Numbered from the stretch's first letter, positions 52,858 to 62,431 are shown. The stretch is 64,000 bases of DNA from Psychrobacter fozii (GCF_003217155.1 NZ_QJSU01000004.1:1-64000), one strand, 5' to 3'. The notes: generated by a model not told the origin, from the sequence alone. A program made the numbers and translations.

Positions 52858-54306
52858 CTATTTAGCCAATAATTTATTAGCAGCCTTCATCTCAGAACTT
52901 TGATTAAACAATGCATTTAATACGATAGCTGCCAACGTAGCTGTACCGATACCGCCCAAATCAAAACCACCTAGGTGTAAGCTGAAGTTACCGGTACCCA
53001 TAATGACAGTCACTGCCGCAATGATCAGGTTGCTGTTTTTGCTAAAATCAATATGGTTGTCTATCCAGATTTTCACACCTGCAAGTGCAATCAAGCCAAA
53101 CACGACGATGGACGCGCCGCCCAATAATGCCCCTGGTATCGTCTGAATGATGGCACCAAACTTTGGTGATAGCCCAAGTATGATGGCAACCACACCCGCT
53201 ACAACAAATATCGTCGTGCTATATACTTTAGTCACCGCCATAACACCAATATTTTCGGCATAAGTGGTCACACCTGTACCACCAAATCCTGCTGAAAAAG
53301 TCGTCGCTAAACCATCTGCAAAAAATGCGCGACCCATATAAGGCGTTACACGAGCCTTGGTCATGCCTTCGACGGCCTTAAAATGCCCTAAGTTTTCAGC
53401 GACCAAAATAAAGGCCACAGGCGCAATCAGAATAATGGCGTTTTTGTCAAAACTAGGCGTATGAATCGTTGGTAAACCGAACCATGAAGCGGCTGCAACA
53501 CTACTAAAATCAATCGGCGACCCAAAGCCTAGGACGTTAGTCATTACAAAATAGGCAAGATACGATAGTATCAGACCGACCAGTAATAGTAAGCGACGCA
53601 GCATGCCGCCTGTAAACACAGCCACACCGCTGATCAGTATGACTGTCAATGTCGCCATCCAAGCATCAAACTGATTACTAGACACTCCCTGAATAGTCAC
53701 TGGTGCTAAATTAAGACCAATAATCATCACGATAGCACCAGTAACGATAGGTGGCATCAGACGCTCAATCCAGCCGGTGCCTGTTTTCATCACCAACAGT
53801 CCAATCAACGAATAGATGATACCGCACGCCATAATGCCGCCCAAAGCGACACTTAAATTATCATTGAACCCTGCACCTGCATACGCGGTAACAGCAATAA
53901 CTGGACCAATGAAAGCGAAGCTTGAGCCCAAGTAACTTGGCATACGCCCGCCTGTGATCATAAAGAACATCACAGTACAGATACCTGACATCAAAATAGC
54001 CAAGTTAGGATCAAAACCCATTAACAATGGTGCCAGTACCGTCGCCCCAAACATCGCAAACGTATGCTGTACACCTAGCAATACACTTTTTGATGGCGGT
54101 AGATATTCATTGATACCAACTGGATCACGATCCAAATCACCCTGATAAGAACGCCATGTTGGAAACCAACGACCGTTTTCAAAATCTGGGTTTTTTGGAT
54201 AGCTCATGGCTGCTGAATCAATACCTGCAGCTTCTAGTGCGTTGTGAGCCGATGGCTCTTGGGCGCTATTTTCTGAATGTGAGGAAGGGTCTTTTTGAGA
54301 TGGCAT
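52858..54306 (-). CDS. uraA: NCS2-family uracil/xanthine permease
   Basis: Proton-linked nucleobase transporter of 482 residues with the 14-helix fold. Motifs are LLGVQHTFAMFGATVLAPLLMGFDPN, SYLGSSFAFIGPVIA, the transport-signature region LVAENLGHFKAVEGM, and GFGGTGVTTYAENIGVMAVTKV, close to UraA. A polar about 70-residue N-terminal extension (Ser/Glu-rich, then a WFPTWRSYQGDLDRDPVG segment) is unusual for UraA. Uracil specificity is inferred from the motifs; xanthine or urate is possible. It is a single gene, divergent from sdaA. Confidence 0.9.
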   Translation of the reverse strand: MPSQKDPSSHSENSAQEPSAHNALEAAGIDSAAMSYPKNPDFENGRWFPTWRSYQGDLDRDPVGINEYLPPSKSVLLGVQHTFAMFGATVLAPLLMGFDPNLAILMSGICTVMFFMITGGRMPSYLGSSFAFIGPVIAVTAYAGAGFNDNLSVALGGIMACGIIYSLIGLLVMKTGTGWIERLMPPIVTGAIVMIIGLNLAPVTIQGVSSNQFDAWMATLTVILISGVAVFTGGMLRRLLLLVGLILSYLAYFVMTNVLGFGSPIDFSSVAAASWFGLPTIHTPSFDKNAIILIAPVAFILVAENLGHFKAVEGMTKARVTPYMGRAFFADGLATTFSAGFGGTGVTTYAENIGVMAVTKVYSTTIFVVAGVVAIILGLSPKFGAIIQTIPGALLGGASIVVFGLIALAGVKIWIDNHIDFSKNSNLIIAAVTVIMGTGNFSLHLGGFDLGGIGTATLAAIVLNALFNQSSEMKAANKLLAK

Positions 54307-54945
54307 GCGCTTATCCTATGTGAGCTGAGCTAAAATAATAGGCGACAATAAATGATGGAATCAAAACTGAGTCAAATCGTGAATTCAGTAGACAAAAATA
54401 TGTAGGTAAAGATGAATATAGTCGATTCAATTTAAAAGTGGTACAAGGCAACCGTGTGCAGATGTATATCAAATACTTCAAGCGAGGTTAACGCTGTAAT
54501 GCTTTTATAGTGGAATGACTATAGCAAGCTCCACATCCTTTCATTTATAATATGTCGCCCTAATTCATTCATTTATGTTGCAATATGGCAAACCAAAAGT
54601 ATTATTTGGTATGATGACCATGTTTTGCTAGATGTATCAGGTCGGATATGTTCTACTAAAAACGATTTCGGCCGTTATGTACTCAACGTACTTTATAGCG
54701 ACAACCAACTTACAGGATGTTACACGGCAGTTGACTCCGAGCATGATAACGGAGTTTCAAAATAAATAAAAGTTATTATTCAATCACCAGTTGTACCCCT
54801 TTACGCTCATACTTTCATAGGTGTTGCCCTGCACACGTTTACTTTCGGTGCATAGGGGTGGTGGCTGTCTATCATATTCTCAATAAAAGTGCCTAAAGCA
54901 ATCAATACAACAGGCTAAAGCACTCAAAACTTTTGGTAACTTATT
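54307..54945. other. Long leader between the NCS2 permease and serine dehydratase genes
   Basis: About 640 bases with no gene. It contains the TATAGTC MITE-like element at 54417-54523 and a small hairpin (ACTCCG...CGGAGT, 54734-54755). The sdaA promoter is expected in the last 300 bases. I could not match the leader to a known riboswitch. Confidence 0.45.
54417..54523. repeat. TATAGTCGATTC-family MITE-like element, copy 1 (107 bp)
   Basis: Same length and about 88% identical by eye to the copy at 59591-59697. Ends TATAGTCGATTCAA and GTGGAATGACTATA form an imperfect inverted repeat. It contains no ORF. Confidence 0.85.
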
Positions 54946-56379
54946 ATGATCAGTGTTTTTGATTTATTTAAAATCGGCATAGGACCATCAAGCTCACATA
55001 CCGTCGGGCCGATGCTTGCTGCAAATCTTTTTTTGGCTTCACTAAGTAAGCATCAAGAACTGACAACGATTAAAGCGATTGAAATTGAACTTTATGGGTC
55101 TTTGGCTGCGACAGGCAAAGGACATGCCACCGATACTGCCATCTTGCTAGGTCTGCTTGGACACGCTCCTAGCACCATTGATACACGCATGACCAGTAGT
55201 TATTTATCGCCTATATTTTCTGACAAGACATTGAATGTATCGGGTACTCATGCCATTAACTTTGATACGGAACGCGATATTTATTGGTATGACGATACGG
55301 TGCTTCCTTATCACCCCAATGCCTTGATGCTTCGAGCCATATCGACAGACGGTACTCACTATCAGCAGACTTATTACTCAGTCGGCGGCGGATTTGTGAT
55401 TAATGAAGAAGATGCCACCAATCCAGATGAAGATCATGCCAGCCCAACGATTGATGTGGTTCCTTACCCATTCAATAGCGCCGGAGAGCTTTTAGAGCAG
55501 TGCCGTCAGCATGGTCTAAGCATCAGCGATCTGGTACTGGCCAATGAGTGTCACTATCGCAATCAAACAGAAGTATTTGCCTATCTAGATTCTATTTGGG
55601 CTTCTATGCAGGATTGTGTGACACGAGGGTGTCAAAATAGCGGTATATTACCTGGTGGCCTAGATGTGAAGCGTCGTGCTCAAGCGCTGCATCTACAACT
55701 GTGCGCTGAAAAAAACCAACCTGTGACGAAAAACGATAAGCTTGCGGCAATGGATTGGATTGATCTATACGCGCTAGCCGTCAACGAAGAAAACGCCAAT
55801 GGTGGTAATGTCGTGACCGCTCCTACCAATGGCGCTGCAGGTATTATTCCTGCTGTCATGCATTATTACCGTGACTTCCTATCAACTTACAGCATTGAAG
55901 GCGCTCGCAAGTTTTTATTAAATGCCACTGCTATCGGTAGCTTAATCAAACAAAACGCTTCTATATCTGGTGCTGAAGTCGGCTGTCAAGGTGAAGTTGG
56001 ATCAGCCTGCGCGATGGCCGCATCGGCATTAGCTGAAATCCTAGGTGGCGATCCTGCCAAATGTCTCAATGCTGCCGAAATTGGCATTGAGCATAATCTA
56101 GGTCTCACCTGCGATCCTGTTGGTGGACTAGTACAAGTGCCTTGTATCGAGCGCAATGCGATGGGTGCCGTAAAAGCTGTGAACGCAGCGCGCCTCGCTT
56201 GCCGCGGTAATGGACAGCACTTCGTTTCTTTAGATAAAGTAATCGAGACGATGAAAGTAACCGGTGCTGATATGCTTGATAAGTATAAAGAAACATCGCG
56301 TGGCGGACTTGCTGTCTATGCTGATAATCGTATTCCTACGGCAACCCGCGGCTTTACCGTTAATTACAGCCAGTGTTAA
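54946..56379 (+). CDS. sdaA: L-serine ammonia-lyase (iron-sulfur type)
   Basis: Converts L-serine to pyruvate and ammonia. 477 residues. The beta domain (1-150) shows [22 protein letters not shown]. The alpha domain carries [46 protein letters not shown] and the cysteines of the 4Fe-4S cluster in [10 protein letters not shown] and [12 protein letters not shown], with the C-terminal Cys at the very end (INYSQC-like). The one-piece form matches SdaA/SdaB of gammaproteobacteria. ATG at 54946 is used. It is a single gene with its own terminator. Confidence 0.95.
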   Translation: MISVFDLFKIGIGPSSSHTVGPMLAANLFLASLSKHQELTTIKAIEIELYGSLAATGKGHATDTAILLGLLGHAPSTIDTRMTSSYLSPIFSDKTLNVSGTHAINFDTERDIYWYDDTVLPYHPNALMLRAISTDGTHYQQTYYSVGGGFVINEEDATNPDEDHASPTIDVVPYPFNSAGELLEQCRQHGLSISDLVLANECHYRNQTEVFAYLDSIWASMQDCVTRGCQNSGILPGGLDVKRRAQALHLQLCAEKNQPVTKNDKLAAMDWIDLYALAVNEENANGGNVVTAPTNGAAGIIPAVMHYYRDFLSTYSIEGARKFLLNATAIGSLIKQNASISGAEVGCQGEVGSACAMAASALAEILGGDPAKCLNAAEIGIEHNLGLTCDPVGGLVQVPCIERNAMGAVKAVNAARLACRGNGQHFVSLDKVIETMKVTGADMLDKYKETSRGGLAVYADNRIPTATRGFTVNYSQC

Positions 56380-56407
56380 AGCTACTCCATGATTGATTAA
56401 AAAAAGA

Positions 56408-56450
56408 CAATAAAAAAGGCCTCTAATTCGTTAGAGGCCTTTTTTATTGT
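56408..56450. terminator. Bidirectional terminator after sdaA
   Basis: A perfect 19-base palindromic stem with a UUCG loop (GGCCTCTAA-TTCG-TTAGAGGCC) and T6 on both sides. It ends sdaA and the minus-strand lipoprotein gene at 56497. Confidence 0.97.
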
Positions 56451-56496
56451 CTTTTCTATAGTAAAGTTACAGAACATTCAGTAAACCAAGCAAGTG

Positions 56497-56889
56497 TTAC
56501 TCAGCAGTTTTTGAGATAACTTTATTTAAGATCCAAACAGGCTGTACGACGTCAGAGCCTTCTTCAGTCATTGCTTCTTGGCGTATATCTAGCATATAGC
56601 GATAGTTAGGCTCATAAGTAAAGCCTTGGATGTTACCGTTTAAAGTGGTGTAGTTTTTCTGATAAGTTTGACGATACTGCAAGCACTGAGATTCAACCAT
56701 AGAGCCATCAGTTGCCGTCAAATCACATACGGCTTTGCGCGGTGCAATTTCTACTTCAAAACTTGGAATATTAACCACTTTTACATTCATAGGCTGCCCT
56801 TCAACAACCATCGTACGTTCATTGTCCATGGTAGAACAACCAGAAAGTGCAAAAGTCGTCATCAATGCTGCGAGTGCTAATTTTTTCAT
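56497..56889 (-). CDS. DUF4377-like lipoprotein (130 aa)
   Basis: A lipobox ALSGC (Cys18) is followed by a small domain. The block NGNIQGFTYEPNYRYMLDI fits the DUF4377/HslJ-associated pattern, where x-GFxYExGYxYxL is conserved. Two cysteines (CDLT, SQCLQY) could form a disulfide. It has an NPxFE-like strand (NIPSFEVEIAPRKA) and no enzymatic motif. It is a single gene in the outer membrane or periplasm. AAGG-type sequence lies before the start. Confidence 0.82.
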   Translation of the reverse strand: MKKLALAALMTTFALSGCSTMDNERTMVVEGQPMNVKVVNIPSFEVEIAPRKAVCDLTATDGSMVESQCLQYRQTYQKNYTTLNGNIQGFTYEPNYRYMLDIRQEAMTEEGSDVVQPVWILNKVISKTAE

Positions 56890-57223
56890 TATAAAATCCT
56901 CAGTGAGTTGTTATTAATTATAAGTGGCTTATTTTATAAGTAGCTTATTTAAATTTATTTTTTTACATCTAATCTTTGTAATAGTTAGCCTTTGTAATAG
57001 CCAATCTTTTTAGTAGTAAGTACGGCACTACAAGTACGTTATAAAGAAACGTGTCATCAAGAGTTATGAGCCCTGCCGTGTGTTATTTACTAAAATTAGT
57101 ATAAGGTGCGAGCCCTCTATCCCTCTATAACTGCTTTGTAAAGTAACGTCAGCTTTTGCAACTGATGTTAATGACACGTATTAACTAGTAGGGCAAATTG
57201 ATACTGAGTGAGCGTCAGATAGC
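56890..57223. other. Spacer with a candidate element related to the GGGCGTGTC family
   Basis: 57049-57060 (ACGTGTCATCAA) and 57168-57179 (TTAATGACACGT) form an 11-of-12 inverted repeat enclosing 131 bases. The ends share GTGTCATCAA with the GGGCGTGTC family. The interior is not recognisably related. The rest is a spacer for convergent and co-directional genes with no ORF. Confidence 0.4.
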
Positions 57224-57253
57224 AAAAAGCCAGAGTGACAGTCACTCTGGCTC
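57224..57253 (-). terminator. Terminator after argJ
   Basis: AGCCAGAGTGAC pairs with GTCACTCTGGCT. Read on the minus strand the hairpin is followed by TTTTTG. It is about 45 bases beyond the argJ stop. Confidence 0.9.
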
Positions 57254-57295
57254 AATCGTAAACCTGTTCAACGATAATTTTACACCTAACAACTT

Positions 57296-58522
57296 CTAGC
57301 TACGATAATCAGCATTTATCTTAACGTAATCATAAGATAGGTCACAGGTATATACCGTATCGCTGGCATCGCCGCGTGCAAGATTAATATGAATGGTAAT
57401 CTCAGGACGACTCATGACTGCCTTGCCCGCCTCTTCTGTATAGCTAGGCGCAACACCACCACTTTGGCAAATCATCACATCATCCAGATACACATCGACT
57501 TGCTCTGTATCTAAATCTTCGATACCCGCATAACCAACTGCAGCCAATATACGACCCCAATTGGCATCACTGGCAAAGAAAGCAGTCTTTACGAGTGGTG
57601 AATGTGCCACTGCATATGCCACATCACAGCACTCTTTAGTCGTCTGACCGCCAGTGACTTTCACTGTCATAAACTTAGTCGCACCCTCACCATCACGCAC
57701 GATTAATTGCGCCAAACGCACAAACACTTCTGTCAACGCCGTGAATACTGACTGATAATGTGGATGTTCTGGGCTATCGATTACCTCTGAGCTAGCAGCG
57801 CCAGTAGCTATCAATACACAGCAATCATTGGTAGAGGTGTCACCGTCGACAGTAATGCGGTTAAAAGACTGCTCATTGATGGCACTTAGGATTTCTTGTA
57901 ACAAGTCAGCAGCGATATTGGCATCAGTCGCCACGTAACCCAACATGGTTGCCATGTTCGGGCGTATCATACCTGAGCCTTTTGACATACCTGTTATGTG
58001 ATAACTGGTATCAGCTACATCAACTTTTTGACTGGCAAGCTTAGGAATGGTATCCGTCGTACGAATCCCATTCGCGGCAGCAAGCCAGCTGTCAGGGGCT
58101 AAAGTAGCAAGTGCATTGTCTAAGCCTTCGATCACTGCGTCGCTATTTAATGGCTCACCAATGACGCCTGTAGAAAATGGTAATACAGAATTGCTATCCA
58201 CACCAGCTTTATGAGCCAATGCAGCACAGATATCGATAGCACGACGCTTGCCATCAGCGCCCGTCCCTGCGTTGGCATTGCCTGTATTGGTCACCAAGTA
58301 GCGAGGGCTGGCTTTAGCGAAGTGTTCGCGCAATACACGCACAGGTGCAGCACAAAAGGTATTTTTGGTAGTAACAACTGCAGTAGTCGCCTTATCCGCT
58401 ATCTCTATGACGACTAGATCGTCACGATCCTTGTAGCGTACACCCGCTGCAGTCGCACTTAGCTTGATACCTTCGATAGGATAAATCGTATTGGGTACTT
58501 CAATATTTCCGACAGCCATCAT
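57296..58522 (-). CDS. argJ: Bifunctional glutamate N-acetyltransferase / ornithine acetyltransferase
   Basis: Recycles the acetyl group in arginine synthesis. 408 residues from the ATG at 58522 with AAGGA upstream; a second ATG follows immediately and the upstream start at 58540 is rejected. It is a self-cleaving proenzyme: GSGMIRPNMATML has the cleavage Ala191-Thr192 with Thr192 as new N-terminal nucleophile. The NTGNANAGTG motif and the C-terminal ANWGRILAAVGYAG and VDGDTSTNDCC blocks are intact. Presence of ArgJ implies the acetyl-cycle route. No other arg gene is nearby. Confidence 0.95.
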   Translation of the reverse strand: MMAVGNIEVPNTIYPIEGIKLSATAAGVRYKDRDDLVVIEIADKATTAVVTTKNTFCAAPVRVLREHFAKASPRYLVTNTGNANAGTGADGKRRAIDICAALAHKAGVDSNSVLPFSTGVIGEPLNSDAVIEGLDNALATLAPDSWLAAANGIRTTDTIPKLASQKVDVADTSYHITGMSKGSGMIRPNMATMLGYVATDANIAADLLQEILSAINEQSFNRITVDGDTSTNDCCVLIATGAASSEVIDSPEHPHYQSVFTALTEVFVRLAQLIVRDGEGATKFMTVKVTGGQTTKECCDVAYAVAHSPLVKTAFFASDANWGRILAAVGYAGIEDLDTEQVDVYLDDVMICQSGGVAPSYTEEAGKAVMSRPEITIHINLARGDASDTVYTCDLSYDYVKINADYRS

Positions 58523-58578
58523 TACATCCTTATTGTTCAAGTCTTATTATGATCTATAGACTATGTTTTGATCAATAC

Positions 58579-58686
58579 TATAGTCTGTTCAATATAATTT
58601 GGATACGAGGAAGCTGAGTAAAAGTACTAAAAACAATAGACCAATCGAAGCTAACACCGTATCCAATTTATAGAGGATTAACTATA
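58579..58686. repeat. TATAGTCTG-family MITE-like element, long copy (108 bp)
   Basis: Left end TATAGTCTGTTCAATATAAT, right end an imperfect inverted copy ending GGATTAACTATA. It matches the shorter copy at 32406-32487. The element covers most of the gap between xthA and argJ and may supply or disturb their regulation. Confidence 0.75.
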
Positions 58687-58697
58687 TAAACGTATTA

Positions 58698-59519
58698 CTA
58701 TTTTTTTAAGTCAAATGCTGACCAAATTGGCGCATGGTCAGACGGTTTTTCCATAGCGCGCAGATCATAGCTGATACCTGCATCAACACATGCTTCAACT
58801 AGGTCTGCGGTACACAAAATATGGTCGATACGCAGTCCACGCTTAGGCTCGTCATTGAAACCACGACTGCGGTAATCAAACCAACTATAAAGCTCAGTAC
58901 TTTCTGGATAATGCAAACGATACGTATCTGTCAGCTCACGCGACATCAATGCACTATACCACTCACGCTCTTCTGGTAAAAATGAAGTCTTTCTGTTTTT
59001 CAGCCAGCGCTTGGCATTGACTTCACCGATGCCGATATCGATATCTTCTGGAGCGATATTCATATCACCCATAATTACAAGCGAGCGGCCTTCTGCTTTT
59101 AACGTATCAATATAAGCCATCAAATCTGCGTAATAAGCACGCTTCATTGGAAATTTGGTCGGATGGTCTTGGCTTTCTCCTTGCGGAAAATAACCGTTAA
59201 GCACATCGACTTCACGGCCTTCAAACTCATAGCGGGCATGGATAAAACGCTTTTGTGCTTCTTCCTCTTCACTCGGAAAGCCTTTTTGCACAAAAATAGG
59301 CGCGACTTTAGACAAGAGTGCAACACCATAATGCGCCTTTTGACCGAAATACTCTACGTGATAACCCAAGCTTTCTATGTTTTCTAAGGGAAACTGCTCG
59401 TCATGTACTTTGGTTTCTTGCAGACCCATCACATCAGGATCGATGACGTCTCGCACAGCCTCAAGCTGATGTTGGCGAGCACGAATACCATTAATATTAA
59501 AACTGACAAAACGGGTCAT
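58698..59519 (-). CDS. xthA: Exodeoxyribonuclease III
   Basis: AP endonuclease and 3'-5' exonuclease of base excision repair. 273 residues. The start MTRFVSFNINGIRAR, the Glu35 metal ligand in MGLQETKVHD, GDMNIAPEDIDIG, and the C-terminal LRIDHILCTADL and SDHAPIWSAF motifs are intact. The MITE at 58579-58686 lies just beyond the stop. argJ follows on the same strand after that. Confidence 0.96.
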   Translation of the reverse strand: MTRFVSFNINGIRARQHQLEAVRDVIDPDVMGLQETKVHDEQFPLENIESLGYHVEYFGQKAHYGVALLSKVAPIFVQKGFPSEEEEAQKRFIHARYEFEGREVDVLNGYFPQGESQDHPTKFPMKRAYYADLMAYIDTLKAEGRSLVIMGDMNIAPEDIDIGIGEVNAKRWLKNRKTSFLPEEREWYSALMSRELTDTYRLHYPESTELYSWFDYRSRGFNDEPKRGLRIDHILCTADLVEACVDAGISYDLRAMEKPSDHAPIWSAFDLKK

Positions 59520-59590
59520 AAATTATCCTATACTGATTGATGAAATACGGTGCTAATACGAATAGTTGAGAGGCAAAAGGTACAAACCAC

Positions 59591-59697
59591 TATAGTCGAT
59601 TCAATTTAAAAGTAGTACAAGGCAACCGAGTGTCGATGTATATCAAATACTTCAAACAAGGTTAACGCAATAATATTCTTATAGTGGAATGACTATA
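59591..59697. repeat. TATAGTCGATTC-family MITE-like element, copy 2 (107 bp)
   Basis: The same 107-base length as the copy at 54417-54523 with similar ends (TATAGTCGATTCAA, GTGGAATGACTATA). Differences are scattered substitutions, so both copies descend from one source. Confidence 0.85.
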
Positions 59698-59863
59698 TGA
59701 TAACAGACGCAGAGCAACCTAACTATTGCGTGTCCTGATATCTTAAGCTAGAGTAGCTCTTATTATTAACTGTTATTTCTATAATAGTTTTGAATGACGC
59801 TTTATTATCGTCAAAACCCTATTATTAAAAGCAGTATTGTTATTTATTCAAAAGGCAATACTA

Positions 59864-60023
59864 AGGCGTGTCTTCATTTTAAAGATGGTGATAAAAATGA
59901 GATAAATTGCCGTCAAATAAGAAAAATAGCGCAGATAATATCGGGATATTAACCAGCTATTTGACGATGTTTAGCCATTTTTAGCCCATTTAGATGACTA
60001 ACGAGTGAGTTGAAGACACGCCC
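59864..60023. repeat. GGGCGTGTC-ended MITE-like element, copy B (160 bp)
   Basis: Nearly the same as copy A at 50043-50211 except for a loss of about 9 bases (GGCAAGAT region) and scattered changes. It has a CTA trinucleotide at both junctions. Confidence 0.85.
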
Positions 60024-60095
60024 TACTCTTTTATTAAGCAAAAACTTTGAGCCATTTCTATTTATTTATACTGATAAAAAATACTGAGCATGATT

Positions 60096-60653
60096 ATGAC
60101 AACCACTAACAGCAAAAACTCAACTGCCGCATTGACGCCATTATTTGCTAAAGATTATAACGTCTATATTAACCATACTGATGCCGGTGGTATAGTCTAC
60201 CACGCCAATCATTTGGTGTTTTTTGAAAACTGCCGCCGTGATTGGTTTGGCCAACTTGGTTTGAATGGTTATTTTCTACAGACGGACAATGGTGATATAC
60301 AGCACTTTGTCGTGAGTCAGGCAGACTTGCAATACAAACGAGCCATTCTCTTAGATGAAGTGATCAGCGTGCGTGTCGATAAAGTCGAATTGAAACCTGC
60401 CAGTATGATTTTTTATCAAAGTATTCATCGCCATATGGTAGGTAGCACCGCTACAGACAGCAGCAACAGTTTACTAAGTAGCGGTAAAATCGTTATCGCC
60501 TGTGTACAAAATCAAGTTCAAGCAGAGCCTATATCTAATGATAAATCAGATGCTACCGTTGCGAACAATGCACCCATGCGCCCTATCCGTGTGCCACAGA
60601 AATTACGTAGTGCTATCGAGCAAGCTATTAGCGAGCAAATGGGTAGTCAATAA
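60096..60653 (+). CDS. YbgC/FadM-type acyl-CoA thioesterase
   Basis: Hotdog-fold thioesterase of 185 residues from the ATG at 60096 (ATG at 60090 is an alternative). The family motif with the catalytic Asp is NHTDAGGIVYHANHLVFFENCRRDWF, and LQYKRAILLDEVISV follows. The protein has a non-conserved C-terminal extension of about 40 residues (residues 145-185). The FetA-like gene starts about 60 bases downstream on the same strand. It may hydrolyse short- or long-chain acyl-CoA. No tol-pal cluster is seen, so the YbgC role in that locus is not indicated. Confidence 0.85.
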   Translation: MTTTNSKNSTAALTPLFAKDYNVYINHTDAGGIVYHANHLVFFENCRRDWFGQLGLNGYFLQTDNGDIQHFVVSQADLQYKRAILLDEVISVRVDKVELKPASMIFYQSIHRHMVGSTATDSSNSLLSSGKIVIACVQNQVQAEPISNDKSDATVANNAPMRPIRVPQKLRSAIEQAISEQMGSQ

Positions 60654-60713
60654 TCCTAATAGATGAGCGTGCTCCATAACAAAGGTGTGGTTGATAAGGG
60701 TGAGTTTGAAGTT

Positions 60714-61553
60714 ATGCTTACATTCGAAAATATTTGGGTACACAGCAGACGTACAGCGACCTCATCTTCTTCTGACAATGCATCTAACAATGTGTCTAAT
60801 AGTGTCACTAGCGTTCAAACAAACCCCTTTACGCCATCTAATATTTATCAAAAATGGTCTGACAAACTAAGAAAAACAGTAAGGTCAGATCCTATCTTAC
60901 CTGCTGATAAGCGAGTATTGATAAATGGCGTGACTGGTACATTGCTATCAGGACAAGTCACGGTGTTGACAGGGTCTTCTGGTAGTGGCAAATCTGTGTT
61001 GTTACGAGTATTAGCGGGACTATTGCCAATGAGCAACGGTGACGTCTACCTAAAAAACGATGCATCAAATGTCAATGCGTCTCAGAGTATTCACGATACA
61101 TTACCCACACAATGGCGCACGCAAGTTGCTCTGCTCGCACAGCACCCGCAACTGCTAGAAGGCAGTGTCATTGACAATCTAAAAACACCCTATCGCCTAC
61201 AAGCTCATCAGCATCTCGATTTTGATATAGATTGGCACATCGCACAGCTCGAACGCTTGCAACGAAACGCTGATTTTTTACAGCAAGATACCTATCACTT
61301 ATCAGGTGGTGAGCGGCAACTGGTCAATACCTTACGCCTTTTACAGTTAAATCCACAGGTATTATTACTGGATGAGCCTACAGCCGCGTTAGACATTGAC
61401 ACTTCTGCACAGCTGGTACAGCTACTACTGAGCTGGCTACAACTAGATACGCAGCGCACATTACTATGGGTCACTCATGATACGCAAGATATCATGCCAC
61501 TCGCCAATCATCATTGGCATATGCAAGCAGGCGTATTAACCGAAGTTTTTTAA
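60714..61553 (+). CDS. FetA (YbbL)-like ABC transporter ATP-binding protein
   Basis: 279 residues from the ATG at 60714. An upstream ATG at 60663 would add 17 residues but has a weak ribosome site. Walker A GSSGSGKS, signature LSGGERQLV, Walker B VLLLDEPTAALD and the switch His region WVTHDT are intact. A non-conserved insert of about 50 residues (Ser/Asn-rich, then SNIYQKWSDKLRK) sits between the first strand and Walker A. It pairs with the downstream FetB-like gene. In E. coli FetAB exports iron; the role here is by analogy. Confidence 0.85.
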   Translation: MLTFENIWVHSRRTATSSSSDNASNNVSNSVTSVQTNPFTPSNIYQKWSDKLRKTVRSDPILPADKRVLINGVTGTLLSGQVTVLTGSSGSGKSVLLRVLAGLLPMSNGDVYLKNDASNVNASQSIHDTLPTQWRTQVALLAQHPQLLEGSVIDNLKTPYRLQAHQHLDFDIDWHIAQLERLQRNADFLQQDTYHLSGGERQLVNTLRLLQLNPQVLLLDEPTAALDIDTSAQLVQLLLSWLQLDTQRTLLWVTHDTQDIMPLANHHWHMQAGVLTEVF

Positions 61554-61639
61554 TACCAGCACCCAGTCAACACCTCCCCTCATTTCATATCTTCACTGAC
61601 TGGTCCTATCTTATATTTATATTACAATAATGAGCACTT

Positions 61640-62431
61640 ATGAGTGATACGGATGACATGCAGATGGTTCTGACTTATGGGGATGTCGCTTTAGCTAGCA
61701 GTCTAATTCTCATCGTACTTCTCGTATCATGGCAACTGCGCTTGCATCTCACTAAGATACTATTAACCGCTGCTATTCGTACCGTGGTCCAGCTTAGTTT
61801 CATCGGTTTGATATTGGCATGGATCTTTGCACGTGAACAATGGTATGAAGTACTCCTCATTTTAACCATCATGACCTTAATTGCAGGCAGCGCTGCCAAA
61901 AACCGGGTCAAGCGTAGCTATAAAGGCTTATTCACCGATACGTTTATCGCAGTCAGTACTTCAGCAGTATTCGTTACGGCAATCGCAATTCTTATTATTT
62001 TGAGGGTGCAGCCTTGGTACACCCCGCAGTTCATCATTCCTATACTAGGCTTAATACTGGGTAACTCGCTCACTGCCATTTCTTTGACCAGCAACCAGTT
62101 GATTGAATCCTTTCATGAGCAACGCTGGCGCATCGAGATGATGCTCAGCTTATCTGCGCGACCATTTGAAGCCGTACACGAGCCTATACGTGCCGCGATC
62201 ATCAACGGCATGACGCCAACGTTAAACTCAATGTTAGTCGTTGGTATTGTCAGTTTACCGGGTATGATGACAGGTCAAATCCTTGCTGGCGCCGATCCTA
62301 CTCAAGCGGTTCGCTATCAGATTGTGACCATGTTTTTGATATGTGTGAGTAGCACGCTCGGTTGTACAATCAATGCATTGCTTATCTATCGACGTTTTTT
62401 TAATAAAAAACATCAATTTATCCTACCTTAA
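61640..62431 (+). CDS. FetB (YbbM)-like ABC transporter permease
   Basis: 263 residues with about six or seven membrane helices. Motifs match the UPF0014/FetB family: YGDVALASSLILIVLLVSW, AAIRTVVQLSFIGLILAWIF, IIPILGLILGNSLTAISLTSNQL and LPGMMTGQILAGADPTQAVRYQIVTMFLI. It begins 86 bases after the ATP-binding gene, on the same strand, so the two form a likely operon. Probable metal or iron export, by family. Confidence 0.9.
   Translation: MSDTDDMQMVLTYGDVALASSLILIVLLVSWQLRLHLTKILLTAAIRTVVQLSFIGLILAWIFAREQWYEVLLILTIMTLIAGSAAKNRVKRSYKGLFTDTFIAVSTSAVFVTAIAILIILRVQPWYTPQFIIPILGLILGNSLTAISLTSNQLIESFHEQRWRIEMMLSLSARPFEAVHEPIRAAIINGMTPTLNSMLVVGIVSLPGMMTGQILAGADPTQAVRYQIVTMFLICVSSTLGCTINALLIYRRFFNKKHQFILP

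Larger units (their letters stand above)
59520..60095. other. Spacer holding two MITE-like elements
   Basis: The 570-base gap between xthA (minus) and the thioesterase gene (plus) contains the 107-base element at 59591-59697 and the 160-base element at 59864-60023. The remainder is AT-rich without an ORF. The thioesterase promoter would lie in or beside the second element. Confidence 0.7.

Noticed and set aside
54734..54755. Riboswitch in the sdaA leader
   Set aside because: Only a six-base stem is clear, and the glycine-riboswitch core sequences were not found.
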